57,500 nucleotides of DNA from Bacillus xiapuensis (GCF_002797355.1 NZ_KZ454939.1:25233-82732), one strand, 5' to 3'; shown: positions 16,693 through 26,084, counted from the stretch's first letter. The notes: generated from the letters alone by a model not told the origin. Translations and numbers: made by a program.

Positions 16693-16960
16693 ATGGCTCT
16701 CCCCCTTTTATTAAATGTATAGGTATTATTTACTATAATATCATTTAATGGATAAATTGGGAATAGATTCATGGGCGGATTGCGTAGGCTTCCGGCTGAA
16801 GAGAGATTCTCTGTTCAGCGCATGATGACGGGATACATGATGATAGGTGTGCTGATGAACCCGAAATTAGACGGGATTTCCCTGTTGATAGTTCTTTAGT
16901 CATCAAGCAATAAAGCCGTTGCAGCCTGTGACAAAATTTATTTTGGCTACATTTAATTTT

Positions 16961-17758
16961 TCACTCTTTAATCCGAGGTTTAGCAGGATTACAGTTTGGG
17001 GGATCAAGGTTTGCCGCTTCACTTAACTTCATGAGATAATAACATTCTTCACGTAGCATATGATCTGCCATTAAGGGGGCAAATGTTCCTAATGCTTGAT
17101 TACTTAGCTCCAGCTCTTCTAATTCATGCAAAAAATTTTGAAATAACTTTATTTCTAGCTGTGTGTCTGAGTTGAACTTAATCAAAGCTGGAAACGCCGT
17201 TAGATTCGTTCTTAAATAACCTGCCATTTCTACGGCTTTTAAGTAAAACTCTTCAAAATGCTTCGTAAATGAATCACTTTTCTCCCTTAATCGTCTCTCC
17301 ACATTGTCTAAATTTGAGGAAATCGCATCTGCATGACCAGCAGCATCTAATAGCCATACAAGATGATGATGCAATTCATGAAGGACAGGGGGAGTTTGCC
17401 CTGCTTTCACATGTTTTAGAATCCGCAGATATTCTTCTAATTCATTTACCATGTGATTTATAAAGGTAGGCGGAAGATGAATTTTGATTTTGCCGATAAG
17501 GTGTTTTCTTAATAATTCTAATTTAAATTCCCGAAGCTTTATGACCTCAACCTCGGCTTTTGCCGTTAATGGCATAGGGTCATTGGATTTGGCATGATCC
17601 AGAAGTGTATCAAATATACGGATAAACATGGAGGCTTTTTCAATTTCCTCTTTTTGAACGGGTGCTAAAGCTTCATAAATAAACCTGGAATGATCCCCTA
17701 AGATTTGAAGCCAAAAACAATGTTCAAATCGGGCTGTCTTCACAAAAACATCATTCAT
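16961..17758 (-). CDS. DUF2935 (hemerythrin-like helical) protein
   Basis: About 265 aa, all helical. It has two related halves, each with a FxHxFWLQ- or EE-type helix (ARFEHCFWLQILGDHSRFI; LMADHMLREECYYLMKL) and internal His/Glu motifs such as ELHHHLVWLLDAAGHADAI, expected to bind a metal pair as in DUF2935 structures. Function is unknown; a role in metal or oxygen handling is inferred. ATG 17758 is chosen because GGGGGGA lies eight bases upstream; a longer frame to 17791 would include that site. Confidence 0.82.
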   Translation of the reverse strand: MNDVFVKTARFEHCFWLQILGDHSRFIYEALAPVQKEEIEKASMFIRIFDTLLDHAKSNDPMPLTAKAEVEVIKLREFKLELLRKHLIGKIKIHLPPTFINHMVNELEEYLRILKHVKAGQTPPVLHELHHHLVWLLDAAGHADAISSNLDNVERRLREKSDSFTKHFEEFYLKAVEMAGYLRTNLTAFPALIKFNSDTQLEIKLFQNFLHELEELELSNQALGTFAPLMADHMLREECYYLMKLSEAANLDPPNCNPAKPRIKE

Positions 17759-17924
17759 ACAGATCCCCCCTTGTTCACGATATCTATACAATTCTGATAC
17801 TTATTCCGTTAATAGAGTAAAGATTCATAAATTATGTTTCATACATGTTGAGTGAGAGAAGTTCTTCTCTGAAGGCCAAAATTCTAATGCTGAAATAAGA
17901 TCAGCTGGTCCCGCTACCGAAAAG

Positions 17925-18060
17925 AAAACGAGCGGGTTAAAAAGCCAGAAAGGAAAGGAGGAAGGCTGTCTATCCCGCTTTGTTCGGGCCTGCACGATGC
18001 AGATGACAAAGGTGTTGAAAAATCCCCATTGTTTGAAGGTTTACTGTATAAAACGAATGA
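17925..18060 (+). repeat. Dispersed intergenic repeat, copy B
   Basis: The core TTGTTCGGGCCTGCACGATG followed by CAGATGACAAAGG matches the cores of copies A (14615) and C (22575). The flanks are purine-rich and contain no gene. Confidence 0.5.
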
Positions 18061-18077
18061 AGCAGCACATAGGCAAT

Positions 18078-18346
18078 AATGAACGAAACCCCGAATGACA
18101 GACACGTACACAAAGTGAATCTGTTCGGGGTTCCGTTCATTTTGAATAATTTATTTGCTGAACTTCGAATCGAACAGCAGGAGAAGACTGCTAACCTTGC
18201 AATGTGGAAGGAATCAGATGCCTTTTGTCATTGCAAGGTTAGAAGATTGGGAAACGATCCATAATTTCTTGCGGTACCGCCTCCGCTGGGCGGAGTTTGC
18301 CAGCTTTTATGAACCGTTCCGTTCACTATTAAATCGATTAACCTAG
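18078..18346 (+). repeat. Two inverted repeats and a short gene fragment
   Basis: An imperfect 20-bp inverted repeat (AATGAACGAAACCCCGAA at 18078 against CTGTTCGGGGTTCCGTTCAT at 18121) is followed by a perfect 14-bp one, CTAACCTTGCAATG (18191-18204) / CATTGCAAGGTTAG (18229-18242). From about 18218 a plus-strand frame reads MPFVIARLEDWETIHNFLRY and continues to a stop at 18346; it looks like protein-coding debris but I cannot name it. Together these suggest a decayed element inserted upstream of phoD's 3' end. Confidence 0.45.
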
Positions 18347-18463
18347 TTTGAATAACTATGTGCTCTCTTAGTATAGGATGTCTTCAAAGATTCGCAGGAA
18401 ATGATGCCCGCTCACTCATCATAGCTTTTAAAAACTCAGGCAGGGTAAAAACGGCTCTCCATT

Positions 18464-20083
18464 TTACTTATGTTGGCTGGCAAGAGCGGTCGCTTCTTGT
18501 AATCCCGGTTTCCCATTTTCAACGATAAAACTGGCTCGTGTTTTGATCGGTGCTCCCGGTTTGGTGATATAAGGGAGCACAAGATGATCCGTTTGCCACT
18601 GCTCCGGCGTGACGCGGCACCGCACGTAGCCGCGCTGGCCGTTGTAGAATTTGACGTGTTCATTTCCCAGCCAAGTGGGAGCCCAATCGTCCTTTTCTGC
18701 CCCGTCTTTTCCTGAGCTAATCGATGTGGTGACAAATTCCGTACCAATATTAGGCGAGTTCGGATTGGTGAAGTCCTCTTTAAGATTAATCGCTGCATGG
18801 CGGTGAATATCGCCGGAGAGGACAATCGGATTTTGAATATTATATTCTTTGAAGGCCGAGAAAATCCGTTCGCGATTGGCTGCAAATCCATCCCAACTGT
18901 CCATACTATAGGTTTCTCCAGCTCCCGTGTCACGATCGATTTGTGCCATCACAACCTGCTGGGCTAGGACATTCCATGTTGCTGTTGATTGAGATAAGTT
19001 ATTCAGCAGCCATTGCTCTTGCTCTTTCCCCAGAATTGTCCGTTTCGGATCCAGACGTATCTTGGCTTCTGGCCCACTTACAAACACTTTCTCGTAATCA
19101 TCCCGATACTGGCGTGTATCCAGTACATTGAATTCTGCGAGATTCCCGAAGGTAAGCTTGCGATACATCAGCATGTTAGGTCCGTTGGGAATGGCGGTGC
19201 TCCGCAGCGGAAGATTCTCATAATGAGCTTGGTAGGCGGCGGCCCGCTGTTTGAGGAAATTCTCATTCCCATATTGTGAGTTTTCATCGGCATAGTTATT
19301 CTCTACCTCATGGTCATCCCATGTGACGATCCAAGGGAAGGCAGCATGGGCAGCCTGGAGATCGGGATCTGTCTTGAAAAGGGAATATCTGAGACGGTAC
19401 TGATCAAGGTTGACGACTTTGGCGTTGTGTGCACTTGAAAGCTTGACCGGGCGGATTAAGTTAGAAGAGTTAATCGCATACTCATAAATATAATCCCCCG
19501 TGAAGAAAACAAAATCTAATTCTTCTTCTGTCATGTGCTGATACGCTGTGAAGTAGCCTTCATACCACGCTTGACAGGATGCAGAAGCAAAGGATAGAGA
19601 AGAAATGGAAGAATGCGGTGCCGGAGCTGTTTTGGTTCTTCCAATCGGGCTGATTTCCGATGCTACCTTAAAGCGATAATAGTAATAACGCTGCGGTTCC
19701 AGCCCGTCCACTTCTACATGAACCGAATGGGCCAGTTCAGGCAGAGCGAGAGCAGTTCCGCGCTTGACTATTTTTCGGAAATTTGGATCTTTGGCCACTT
19801 CCCATTTAACGGGTACCTTGCGGTTAGGCATTCCTCCTAAGCCATCCTCGGCAAGCGGTTCCGGTGCCAGTCTTGTCCAAAGCACAACCCCATTTGGGAG
19901 AGGATCACCCGAAGCTACCCCTAATTTAAACGGGGCATCTTTAAAGGCAGGAGTCTTCTCATTAGCTAGCACATAATCAGCAGGCAGGAGTCCGATGGCG
20001 ATTAAAGACGCAAGCGAAGCGCCAGTGGTTTTTAAAAAACGGCGTCGATCCAGGTTTGGGTGATCTAGGAAATTTTGGCTCAT
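18464..20083 (-). CDS. phoD: Alkaline phosphatase D / phosphodiesterase (PhoD family), Tat-exported
   Basis: 539 aa. A twin-arginine signal lies at the N-terminus (LDRRRFLKTTGASLASLIAI, about 11-30). Mature motifs include LGVASGDPLPNGVVLWTRL, FFTGDYIYEY, TWDDHEVENNY and LSGDIHRHAA, which supply the metal ligands of the PhoD metallophosphoesterase site. It hydrolyses phosphodiesters and monoesters outside the membrane, releasing phosphate from wall teichoic acid or nucleic acids. ATG 20083 is used because AAAGGAG precedes it. No tatAd-tatCd genes follow, unlike in B. subtilis, so export must use Tat genes elsewhere. Confidence 0.92.
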   Translation of the reverse strand: MSQNFLDHPNLDRRRFLKTTGASLASLIAIGLLPADYVLANEKTPAFKDAPFKLGVASGDPLPNGVVLWTRLAPEPLAEDGLGGMPNRKVPVKWEVAKDPNFRKIVKRGTALALPELAHSVHVEVDGLEPQRYYYYRFKVASEISPIGRTKTAPAPHSSISSLSFASASCQAWYEGYFTAYQHMTEEELDFVFFTGDYIYEYAINSSNLIRPVKLSSAHNAKVVNLDQYRLRYSLFKTDPDLQAAHAAFPWIVTWDDHEVENNYADENSQYGNENFLKQRAAAYQAHYENLPLRSTAIPNGPNMLMYRKLTFGNLAEFNVLDTRQYRDDYEKVFVSGPEAKIRLDPKRTILGKEQEQWLLNNLSQSTATWNVLAQQVVMAQIDRDTGAGETYSMDSWDGFAANRERIFSAFKEYNIQNPIVLSGDIHRHAAINLKEDFTNPNSPNIGTEFVTTSISSGKDGAEKDDWAPTWLGNEHVKFYNGQRGYVRCRVTPEQWQTDHLVLPYITKPGAPIKTRASFIVENGKPGLQEATALASQHK

Positions 20084-20224
20084 ATGTATTTCTCCTTTTC
20101 TTTCATTGTTTTGTTGAGTAAAGTTTTGGTTCAGATCGCATTGCATTTCTCTGTACACTTCATTGTTCTTTCTGTTATTTATTCCTCCTTCATCCATTTT
20201 TGAATTCTCTACTAATATCATATA

Positions 20225-20300
20225 GAGACTTAATGAAATTAATATATGTACATTTTTAATATTTTTTAAAGATAATGTAAATTTAGTAAAATTTCTTCTC
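20225..20300 (-). promoter_or_regulatory. Possible PhoP binding region upstream of phoD
   Basis: On the minus strand, TTTACT, TTTACA and TTTAAA follow each other at 9-11 base intervals. This resembles direct TT(A/C/T)ACA repeats bound by PhoP. One spacer is shorter than usual, so this is tentative. Confidence 0.3.
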
Positions 20301-20565
20301 TCTCATCGTGAGGAAGAGTGGAGCTCAAAAAGGGTTTTCTAAAACAGCGCAGATTGGGAAGCTTTCTTTTTTGGATGATTGTAAAGGAGCGGTCATTGTG
20401 ACGGGAGAAGCTATGATCTAGTATGAAAAAGGCAAAAGAAAATATAGCGGCTCTTTTTCACCAGCATTAGTGAGGATATTCGGCAAGCGGCCGCGATTTC
20501 GCAAGATACATCAAAAAAAGAAGGGAAGACCTTGATATTCTATAAGTGAAGGGGGGAGGCTTTCG
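20301..20565. other. Intergenic region between phoD and the AraC gene
   Basis: No coding frame or clear repeat recognised. The last 30 bases contain the GAAGGGGGGAGG ribosome site of the downstream gene. Confidence 0.3.
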
Positions 20566-21450
20566 TTGTATAACCATGAAACTATGATTAAAAAAATTAT
20601 TTTGTTTGTGGAGGAAAACTTACATGAACCACTTACTTTGGAAAAAGTTGCCGCACAATCAAACTTTTCAAAATATCATTTTCATCGAATATTCCAATCC
20701 TCAGTTGGCATGACGGTAACGGAATACATTCGATTAAGAAGATTGTCCAATGCTTCTTCCGCCTTGCTTTACTCAAATGAACGAATTCTTGATATAGCTT
20801 TATATTATCAGTTTGAATCACAAGAATCATTTACAAGAGCATTTAAAGAGGTTTACAAGCTGCCGCCTGGCAAGTATCGCCGAGTGATGTCAGATGTGAT
20901 TAAGAAAAAGGAGGATACAAATATGGAGACAAAAGTGAATGGGTGGTTTTTGAGTGGGTCCAATCCATTTAATTATGAAATGGGAATTGACCATGAAATT
21001 GTTCATCAGGGGAAAGCATCAGGTTATTTAAAATCGAAAACAGTGTTAGATTCAACTGAATTCGCTACTATGATGCAAACATTTAAGGCAAACCGGTTTG
21101 TTGGAAAGCGCATTAGACTTTCTTGTTTCATCCGTACAAAAGACGTAGATGCATACGCCGGGATGTGGATGCGAGTAGATGACACAAGGGGAGATGTTCT
21201 TCAATTTGACAATATGAGTAATCGCCCTATTAAAGGAACAACAAACTGGAACCGTTATTCTATTATTTTAGATGTGCCAGCCCAAAGTGCTGTTATTTCG
21301 TTTGGGATCATTCTGTCTGGACAAGGAACTGTATGGGCAGATCAATTTTCTTTTGAAGAAGTGAATGATAGTATTCCAACAACTAATTTAGAAGTGCAAG
21401 GTGAACTGCGGGACGAGCCGGTAAATTTATCGTTTGAGGAAGGTATATGA
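20566..21450 (+). CDS. AraC-family regulator with C-terminal carbohydrate-binding-like domain
   Basis: 294 aa. The DNA-binding domain is at the N-terminus (about 8-108), with two HTH units: LEKVAAQSNFSKYHFHRIFQ and ILDIALYYQFESQESFTRAF, then PGKYRR. Residues about 120-280 form a beta-rich domain (VNGWFLSGSNPFNYEMGID, IRLSCFIRTKDVDAYAGMWM, WNRYSIILDVP, GTVWADQFSFEEV) with the look of a jelly-roll carbohydrate-binding module, so the ligand may be a sugar or glycan. The start TTG 20566 follows GGGGGGAGG. A 39-aa membrane peptide gene lies 19 bases downstream. Confidence 0.85.
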   Translation: MYNHETMIKKIILFVEENLHEPLTLEKVAAQSNFSKYHFHRIFQSSVGMTVTEYIRLRRLSNASSALLYSNERILDIALYYQFESQESFTRAFKEVYKLPPGKYRRVMSDVIKKKEDTNMETKVNGWFLSGSNPFNYEMGIDHEIVHQGKASGYLKSKTVLDSTEFATMMQTFKANRFVGKRIRLSCFIRTKDVDAYAGMWMRVDDTRGDVLQFDNMSNRPIKGTTNWNRYSIILDVPAQSAVISFGIILSGQGTVWADQFSFEEVNDSIPTTNLEVQGELRDEPVNLSFEEGI

Positions 21451-21468
21451 TCAAGGAAGGGCGATAGC

Positions 21469-21588
21469 ATGGCTAATTCAGGAAAACAAGCTATAGGGGT
21501 TATATTAAGTGTAATAGTTATAGTCGTAATTATGTCCATAAAGTTTATGGGGATTAACGCACTGATTGATCTCTTGAAATTTTGGTGA
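21469..21588 (+). CDS. 39-aa single-pass membrane peptide
   Basis: AAGGAAGGG precedes ATG 21469. The frame reads MANSGKQAIGVILSVIVIVV and continues with a second hydrophobic patch to FW at the stop. One membrane helix covers about 8-24. It lies 19 bases after the AraC-type gene in the same direction, so they are probably cotranscribed. No family recognised. An inverted repeat about 45 bases later may terminate the unit. Confidence 0.6.
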   Translation: MANSGKQAIGVILSVIVIVVIMSIKFMGINALIDLLKFW

Positions 21589-21633
21589 AAAAAGTATTTT
21601 ATCTCCGTATTAAAAGGTACAAAGTGAACTGCT

Positions 21634-21664
21634 CACTCCTTCAAATTTTCGTTAGAAAATTTGA
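21634..21664 (+). terminator. Hairpin after the AraC/membrane peptide pair
   Basis: CCTTCAAATTTTC pairs with GAAAATTTGAAGG around the loop GTTA. No T-tract follows, so termination is uncertain; it may be a transposon-end hairpin. Confidence 0.45.
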
Positions 21665-21790
21665 AGGGGGAGCTTCTCGTTTCCACGAACATGGATTATG
21701 AGTAAGTCTTATGTGTTCTCCGCAAGCATAAATTCGGGGGATCCCGCCCCTACTGATACGAAATGTTTTCGCTACCTGGGATATTTTACG
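21641..21790 (-). pseudogene. Possible TnpB C-terminal remnant
   Basis: The minus strand reads GGIPRIYACGEHIRLTHNP, then WKREAPPSN. This resembles the tail of TnpB proteins (G-x-x-x-I-x-ACGE ... EAP). The upstream frame has no RuvC or zinc-finger motif, so it would be a short relic. Identification is by pattern memory only. Confidence 0.35.
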
Positions 21791-21900
21791 CATGCGGGGG
21801 GGCTTGGTTTTCATTCTCATTTCCGCATACAGTCTCCTACATCCAGTTACCAAAGAACATTTGTTTTTGTTATGATATATTCGTTTGAATTGTTCAACAA

Positions 21901-21990
21901 CTTTGGCTTACGTCAGCCGAAATTCATCTTTCAACTGCTCATTGGACTTCGCCCTGCACATTCCTTGAGGATGGGAGACTTCTTTCGAAA
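21901..21990 (+). mobile_element. Possible IS200/IS605-type right-end relic
   Basis: GGCTTACGTCAGCC forms a small hairpin. It is followed by CCGAAATTCATCT and, about 45 bases on, GATGGGAGACTTCTTTCG. The GGGAGACTTCTTTCG end resembles right ends of tnpB-carrying elements. It differs from the end at 329-353, so it would be a different element. Confidence 0.35.
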
Positions 21991-22138
21991 ATCCGTTAAA
22001 TGAATAAAATTATATATAGAGGTAAATCTTTTTTTCTTCATCAAGAATATAAATTTTGGGCTTGCCTGTACAGCATGGCTTTGTTTATACTTTGAACATC
22101 AAAAAAATTTGATGAAAGGGTAAGGGAGGAGAACGGTC

Positions 22139-22444
22139 ATGTTCAACCGGTTTAAAGAATATGAGAGAAAGTTTAAAGCTTTGGCTGATCAGAAGCGTTT
22201 AGAAATCATGTATGAGCTTTGCCAGAGAGGAAAAACATGCGTATGTGATTTGACAGAGGTAGTGGACATGCCTCAATCGAAGCTTTCCTATCACTTAAAG
22301 ATCTTATTGGATGCAGGATTAATTATTAAAGAAACAAAAGGTACTTGGAGCTATTATGACTTGAACGATAAGGAAGTCAACGATTTATTATCGGAGGAAT
22401 TATGCTGCGTTTTTCGAAAAACAGGTAAAGGAAGTTGCTGCTAG
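22139..22444 (+). CDS. arsR: ArsR-family arsenic-responsive repressor
   Basis: 101 aa winged-HTH metalloregulator. The HTH is LTEVVDMPQSKLSYHLKILLDAG. The sensor motif RGKTCVCDLTEV carries the CxC of the As(III)/Sb(III) site at the start of the recognition helix, and a Cys-rich tail (ELCCVF...GSCC) may add ligands. It releases operator DNA when arsenite binds. It leads an ars cluster; arsB and arsC follow after a 520-base gap filled with a repeat and a broken small gene. GGGAGGAGA precedes the ATG. Confidence 0.93.
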   Translation: MFNRFKEYERKFKALADQKRLEIMYELCQRGKTCVCDLTEVVDMPQSKLSYHLKILLDAGLIIKETKGTWSYYDLNDKEVNDLLSEELCCVFRKTGKGSCC

Positions 22445-22494
22445 TGAATGGTCCTTTATATCAACTTTTTTGATTTAGTCCGTATGTACGATGC

Positions 22495-22690
22495 AGCTAG
22501 ACTACTCCTTCTAGGATGGAGAGAAGAACCAAAAGTTTAAGCGGAAGATCACGGCACCTGCATGCTTAATTTGTTCGGGTCTGCCCGGTGCAGGTGACAA
22601 AGGCGCAGTCTTTGTTCTTCTTTTATCAGCGAGGATGAAGGAAAACTCCCATGGAAAGGATTGAAGCATCACTTTATCATAAACCAGAAG
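22495..22690 (+). repeat. Dispersed intergenic repeat, copy C
   Basis: Blocks shared with copies A, B and D: CCAAAAGTTTAAGCGG, TTGTTCGGGTCTGCCCGGTG with CAGGTGACAAAGG, TTCTTTTATCAGCGAGGATG with AAGGAAAACTCCC, and GAAGCATCACTTTAT. It lies inside the ars cluster, between arsR and arsB. Confidence 0.55.
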
Positions 22691-22709
22691 GAATCATGGA
22701 GGGGAAGAG

Positions 22710-22920
22710 ATGCATGCAGGCATGAATGTGACCAAATTAGAGAAGCTCTTTGCATCTAATCAAAATTTGTTCAGTGTTTTTCAGATAAAGTGAAATCCAA
22801 AAAATAGAAGATACAGCCTGCTGCACAACATTAAAAGAAGAAAAATTTTTTTGGCTGCTAAGAGACCAAGAACACCCTTTAGTTGAGAGCTTGTGCCAGG
22901 CTTTATACGAAAAGAACTAG
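22710..22920 (+). pseudogene. Broken small ORF between arsR and arsB
   Basis: GGAGGGGAAG precedes ATG 22710. The frame MHAGMNVTKLEKLFASNQNL ends at a stop at 22791-22793, but a one-base shift in the AAA at about 22788 continues it as SEIQKIEDTACC and on to QALYEKN with a stop at 22920, giving about 69 aa. The CC pair and position in an ars operon suggest an arsenic- or metal-related accessory protein. I do not recognise it. It could be a real frameshift or a sequencing error. Confidence 0.5.
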
Positions 22921-22965
22921 AAGAGCGGGGGTTATGCATCTTTCGCAGCTGATGGAGGTTAAATA

Positions 22966-24261
22966 GTGTCAACAGCAATAGCGGCATCCATTATATTCTT
23001 AGGAACACTTATTTTAGTTATTTGGCAGCCCAAAGGTTTGAACATTGGCTGGTCCGCCTGCGGCGGAGCGCTTCTCGCCCTTTTAGCAGGCGTCGTCGGA
23101 ATTAGTGATGTTTTAGAGGTTATAGACATTACATGGAATGCAACCTTATCGTTTGTTGCAATTATCCTAATCTCCTTAATATTAGATGAAATTGGATTAT
23201 TTGAATGGGCGGCTCTGCATATGGCCAGGGCAGCAAAGGGGCATGGAATTAGAATGTTTGTCTTTGTCAGTATTTTAGGAGCCATCGTTGCGGCCTTATT
23301 TGCAAATGATGGGGCAGCTCTTATTTTGACCCCTATCGTGCTCGCTATGGTGCGCCATTTACATTTCAAAGAAAAAATGATCTTTCCCTTTATTATGGCG
23401 AGTGGATTTATTGCAGATACGACTTCTTTACCTTTCGTAGTAAGTAACTTAGTGAACATTGTATCGGCTGATTTCTTTCAGATTGGTTTTATTGAATATG
23501 CTTTAAGAATGATCATTCCGAATCTGTTTTCAATGATAGCGACGATTACGATATTATGGATTTATTTTAGAAGCAGCATTCCGAAAACATACGATTTGTC
23601 TAAGTTGAAAAAGCCTGCTGAGGCTATTAAAGATTCAAAAATGTTTCATCTTTCCTGGTATATTCTCGGGTTGCTCCTAGTTGGTTATTTTGCTAGTGAA
23701 TTTGTTCAGCTTCCGGTTTCTATTGTTGCAGGAATGATCGCGATTTTCTTCATATTCATGGCAAAAAGAAGCCATGCGGTCAATACGAAATCCGTTATAC
23801 AAGGGGCACCATGGAATGTTGTGTTTTTCTCGATTGGAATGTATGTAGTGGTCTATGGTTTGGGAAATGCATGGTTAACCCATTCGTTAGCGCGTTTCAT
23901 TGAAGTGACAGCCGGGCAAAGTGAATTCGCGGCAGCAATGGGAATGGGGTACATTGCCGCTTTCTTATCTTCCGTGATGAATAATATGCCGACGGTTATG
24001 ATCAATGCGTTGGCGATTGCGGAAACGAATACTTCGGGTACAATTCGGGAAGCGCTTATTTATGCCAATGTTATTGGGTCCGACTTAGGACCCAAAATTA
24101 CCCCAATCGGCTCACTAGCCACTTTAGTATGGCTTCATGTTTTATCTCAAAAAGGAGTAAAAATTTCATGGGGAACCTATTTTAAAACAGGGATTGTTTT
24201 AACCATTCCCATCCTATTTATCACATTGCTGGGTCTATATGTATCCTTATTACTTTATTAA
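22966..24261 (+). CDS. arsB: Arsenite efflux pump ArsB
   Basis: 431 aa with about 12 predicted membrane helices, of the ArsB/NhaD permease type. Typical segments are [57 protein letters not shown] and [19 protein letters not shown]. It exports As(III)/Sb(III), using the proton gradient. The start is GTG 22966, five bases after GGAGGTT. arsC follows after 15 bases, so the two are cotranscribed. Confidence 0.95.
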   Translation: MSTAIAASIIFLGTLILVIWQPKGLNIGWSACGGALLALLAGVVGISDVLEVIDITWNATLSFVAIILISLILDEIGLFEWAALHMARAAKGHGIRMFVFVSILGAIVAALFANDGAALILTPIVLAMVRHLHFKEKMIFPFIMASGFIADTTSLPFVVSNLVNIVSADFFQIGFIEYALRMIIPNLFSMIATITILWIYFRSSIPKTYDLSKLKKPAEAIKDSKMFHLSWYILGLLLVGYFASEFVQLPVSIVAGMIAIFFIFMAKRSHAVNTKSVIQGAPWNVVFFSIGMYVVVYGLGNAWLTHSLARFIEVTAGQSEFAAAMGMGYIAAFLSSVMNNMPTVMINALAIAETNTSGTIREALIYANVIGSDLGPKITPIGSLATLVWLHVLSQKGVKISWGTYFKTGIVLTIPILFITLLGLYVSLLLY

Positions 24262-24276
24262 AGGGAGAAATGCGCC

Positions 24277-24678
24277 ATGTCTAAAAAAACTATCTACTTC
24301 TTATGTACGGGAAACTCCTGCAGAAGCCAAATGGCAGAAGGCTGGGCGAAGAAATATTTAAGTGATGAGTGGGAGGTCTTCAGCGCGGGAATAGAAGCTC
24401 ACGGATTAAATCCTCATGCAGTAAAGGCCATGCGGGAAGCTGGCGTTGATATTTCGAGTCAAACATCGGATCGTATTGATCCTGAGATTTTAAATACGGC
24501 TGATCTGGTGGTTACATTATGCGGAGATGCTGCGGACAAATGCCCGGTTACGCCGCCTAATGTTAAACGGGAACATTGGGGGTTTGATGATCCGGCTGCA
24601 AAAGAATGGTCTGAATTTCAGCGCGTTCGTGACGAAATTGGTGAACGGATAAAGCAATTTAGTGAAACAGGAAAATAA
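24277..24678 (+). CDS. arsC: Arsenate reductase ArsC, thioredoxin-coupled
   Basis: 133 aa, low-molecular-weight phosphatase fold. The P-loop CTGNSCRSQ holds nucleophile Cys10, and the redox triad is completed by Cys82 and Cys89 ([12 protein letters not shown]), the same positions as in the B. subtilis and S. aureus enzymes. It reduces arsenate to arsenite, which ArsB exports. Electrons come from thioredoxin. It lies directly downstream of arsB with GGGAGAAATG. Confidence 0.96.
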   Translation: MSKKTIYFLCTGNSCRSQMAEGWAKKYLSDEWEVFSAGIEAHGLNPHAVKAMREAGVDISSQTSDRIDPEILNTADLVVTLCGDAADKCPVTPPNVKREHWGFDDPAAKEWSEFQRVRDEIGERIKQFSETGK

Positions 24679-24829
24679 TGTGAAGGATTCACGAACGATA
24701 ATGGCAAAGATTCTTCCGCCCTCCGTTCTTTCATTGAGAAAGGATCACAAGTGATCAACCATTTTACAGGGTTTAGCCGTTAGTTCCTTCTTTGGCTGGA
24801 CCGGCTTGTGAAGCAGCCTCAAAGGATAG

Positions 24830-24870
24830 ACAAAGCAGCTGTCTTGTTCAATTCGAGGCAGCTGCTTTGT
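24830..24870 (+). terminator. Terminator between arsC and the chemoreceptor gene
   Basis: ACAAAGCAGCTG (24830-24841) pairs with CAGCTGCTTTGT (24859-24870). The genes converge here, so it may serve both. Confidence 0.75.
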
Positions 24871-24872
24871 CA

Positions 24873-25697
24873 TTAACGTAAAGCTTCTTTCATGAAATTT
24901 TCCATTTCCAATCCTAATGCGTTCAGCTGCTCGATAATTTCACTGAATTCCTGCACGAGTGTAGCTTGTTCATTGGAGGCGCTTTGGATTTGGAACATAC
25001 TTTCTTTTAAATTCTCTAAATTCTCTTTGACGCTTTGAAGAGAGCCTTCGATTTCATCCGTTGCCTTAGAGGTCTGCATGGATAGTTTACGCACTTCTTG
25101 AGCAACGATTGTAAAGCCGGCGCCATGCTGTCCTGCGCGCGCCGCTTCAATCGAAGCGTTGAGCCCGAGCAAATTTGTCTGGCGGGAGATATCTTTAATC
25201 AGGTCTGTAATGCCATTTGTCCGGTCTGAATCCTGCAGCGCATGAGCTGTTTGTTCATTGATTTCATCACTGGTAGCGGCCAGTTCTTCGGAGTGCGACG
25301 CCACCGTATGGACTTTATCTTGCAAATTATTCGTAATGGAATTGATCGTTTCCATATACTCTTTAAGCTTTTCCTGACGATCGACGGGCAGTCCGAAAGC
25401 TAACGCGCCAACGATCTTGCCATCTTCATAAACGGGATAAGCATAGGCGGAGATAGGGATACCGTATAAATCCTTCGGTATATAAAGATTTGTTTCTTTC
25501 CCCTGCAGAGCGCCATTCACGTTTTCGTCTCCGGGGTTGCATGGGTCTCCAGGCTTATATTGGCTATCTACTCGTTCACCTGGCAAATAGCTCAAAACCG
25601 TTCTGTTTTCTTTTTCAACAACTGCCACAATAGCCTGCCTTCTTAATGCTTTGTGTATATAGGGAGTGGCTATGGTTAAAGCTTCCAAGGTGTTCAT
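24873..25697 (-). CDS. Soluble methyl-accepting chemotaxis-type protein
   Basis: 274 aa without membrane helices. An N-terminal sensor of about 120 residues ([45 protein letters not shown]-like) precedes a short MCP signalling domain. The CheA/CheW-contact hairpin is present as [22 protein letters not shown] and [12 protein letters not shown]. The whole signalling part is much shorter than in membrane receptors. It probably senses a cytoplasmic cue. Monocistronic, with a terminator right after it. Confidence 0.85.
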   Translation of the reverse strand: MNTLEALTIATPYIHKALRRQAIVAVVEKENRTVLSYLPGERVDSQYKPGDPCNPGDENVNGALQGKETNLYIPKDLYGIPISAYAYPVYEDGKIVGALAFGLPVDRQEKLKEYMETINSITNNLQDKVHTVASHSEELAATSDEINEQTAHALQDSDRTNGITDLIKDISRQTNLLGLNASIEAARAGQHGAGFTIVAQEVRKLSMQTSKATDEIEGSLQSVKENLENLKESMFQIQSASNEQATLVQEFSEIIEQLNALGLEMENFMKEALR

Positions 25698-25819
25698 CTT
25701 AAACGCTCCTTTTAAAAAATAAAATGGTTAAATATGATTATATTTCCAATTATAAAGTTAAAAAGAAACTTTTTACAAACAAAATATCAAAATTTATACG
25801 CCATTAGTCTTATTTGTGA

Positions 25820-25973
25820 TCAGAATGTGTCCGTTTTTCTGGGAAAATGACGGGTGATAGAGCGGTAAATACGGGAGGATTCTTTTGGTAATTTAACTTC
25901 TGCGGTAAATTTAGCCATAGAAAAACTGCACCTATAATGGCAGAGGTTGTCCAACAATTGTAGGTGCAGTACA
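25820..25973 (-). mobile_element. IS3-family left end with orfA N-terminal remnant
   Basis: Reading from 25973 on the minus strand, TGTACTGCACCTACAATTGT then TGGACA is a typical IS3-family left inverted repeat; part of it recurs inverted as TATAGGTGCAG. ATG 25918 then starts MAKFTAEVKLPKESSRIYRS and stops after 33 codons. IS3 OrfA proteins start with a similar MAKFSxExKL and contain YRSI, so this is orfA with an internal deletion. Confidence 0.6.
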
Positions 25974-26084
25974 CGCTGGAAAATCAGCATTCTTGAGTTT
26001 TCAGTTTGGCTCATTTTGCTCACAAAGGACTCATTAGAAAGTTCGAATTTTTTTTAGTTTACTCAGCAGATGTTCAGCGCTATT

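Noticed and set aside
18436..18933. 165-codon minus frame overlapping the 3' part of phoD
   Set aside because: It is an alternative frame of the well-supported PhoD coding sequence.
21698..22003. 101-codon plus-strand frame upstream of arsR
   Set aside because: No ribosome site, odd composition, and it overlaps sequences that look like IS200/IS605 remnants.
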